A DNA stretch of 13,324 nt from the NCBI GenBank assembly GCA_030149585.1, contig JASFBJ010000072.1, forward strand, positions 1 to 13,324, written 5' to 3'. Shown piece after piece: positions 13,271 through 13,324 of this stretch (its first letter is position 1; every line of letters begins with the position of its first letter). A program made the position numbers and the translations under genes. The DNA comes from Desulfobacterales bacterium. GTDB lineage: Bacteria; Desulfobacterota; Desulfobacteria; Desulfobacterales; JASFBJ01. Under the pieces are notes generated by a model. The model worked only from the letters and a program-made list of their open reading frames with translations. It was not told the DNA's origin and made no database searches.

Positions 13271-13324
13271 ATGGAATTCATCGGAAGAAAAAAGGAATTA
13301 AAGGCACTTGAGAATGCCTACCAC
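13271..13324 (+). CDS. Second archaeal-type ATPase, 5' end only
   Basis: Eighteen codons run to the window edge, reading MEFIGRKKELKALENAYH. The FIGR-x-x-EL-x-x-L start is typical of the archaeal ATPase family (a short N-terminal motif before the Walker A strand). GGAG at 13262-13265 and GGAG at 13267-13270 lie directly upstream. The second is too close to be the main site; the first is about 5 nt from the ATG. It is divergent from the other ATPase gene. The identification rests on a short N-terminus, so it is tentative. Confidence 0.6.
   Translation, partial: MEFIGRKKELKALENAYH

Overview
The window looks like chromosomal DNA from a moderately AT-rich, Gram-negative anaerobe, most likely a sulfate-reducing deltaproteobacterium (Desulfobacterota). 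This is inferred from three things: a Desulfovibrio-type short-chain flavodoxin of exactly 148 residues, an ADP-forming acyl-CoA synthetase alpha-type protein, and TonB machinery that implies an outer membrane. No rRNA, tRNA, CRISPR array or transposase gene was seen.

Layout. (1) 75-1553, minus: a CoA-binding/succinyl-CoA-ligase-like protein, with its own promoter whose -10 lies inside an (ATT)6 microsatellite. (2) 1610-6970, minus: a six-gene TonB2-type energy-transduction operon in the order DUF3450 protein, TtpC-like ExbB fusion, ExbB, ExbD, TonB, TPR protein. This order matches the Vibrio tonB2/ttpC locus. (3) 7050-9789, minus: btuF-btuC-btuD, a vitamin B12 ABC importer with overlapping stop/start codons, preceded by a cobalamin riboswitch (9899-10056) and an intrinsic terminator (9827-9864) before btuF. 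I see no terminator between btuD and the TonB2 genes (79-nt gap), so the riboswitch may control nine genes: the inner-membrane importer plus the motor that powers its outer-membrane receptor. No BtuB-type receptor gene lies in the window. (4) 10057-10673: a non-coding stretch with a 180-bp nested, almost fully palindromic MITE-like element (10456-10635) just upstream of the flavodoxin gene. (5) 10674-11639, plus: flavodoxin, then a small unrecognised protein of 119 aa. (6) 11640-13324: accessory-looking DNA with a possible 44-aa ORF, then two divergent archaeal-type AAA ATPase genes. The left one is interrupted near its C-terminus by an in-frame TAA and the right one is cut by the window edge. 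The 214 bp between their start codons is dense in palindromic repeats.

How the genes work together: B12 sensing by the riboswitch would set the level of the periplasmic binding protein, permease and ATPase, and possibly of the TonB2 complex. The AAA ATPase pair with its repeat-rich shared control region is the least explained part of the window.
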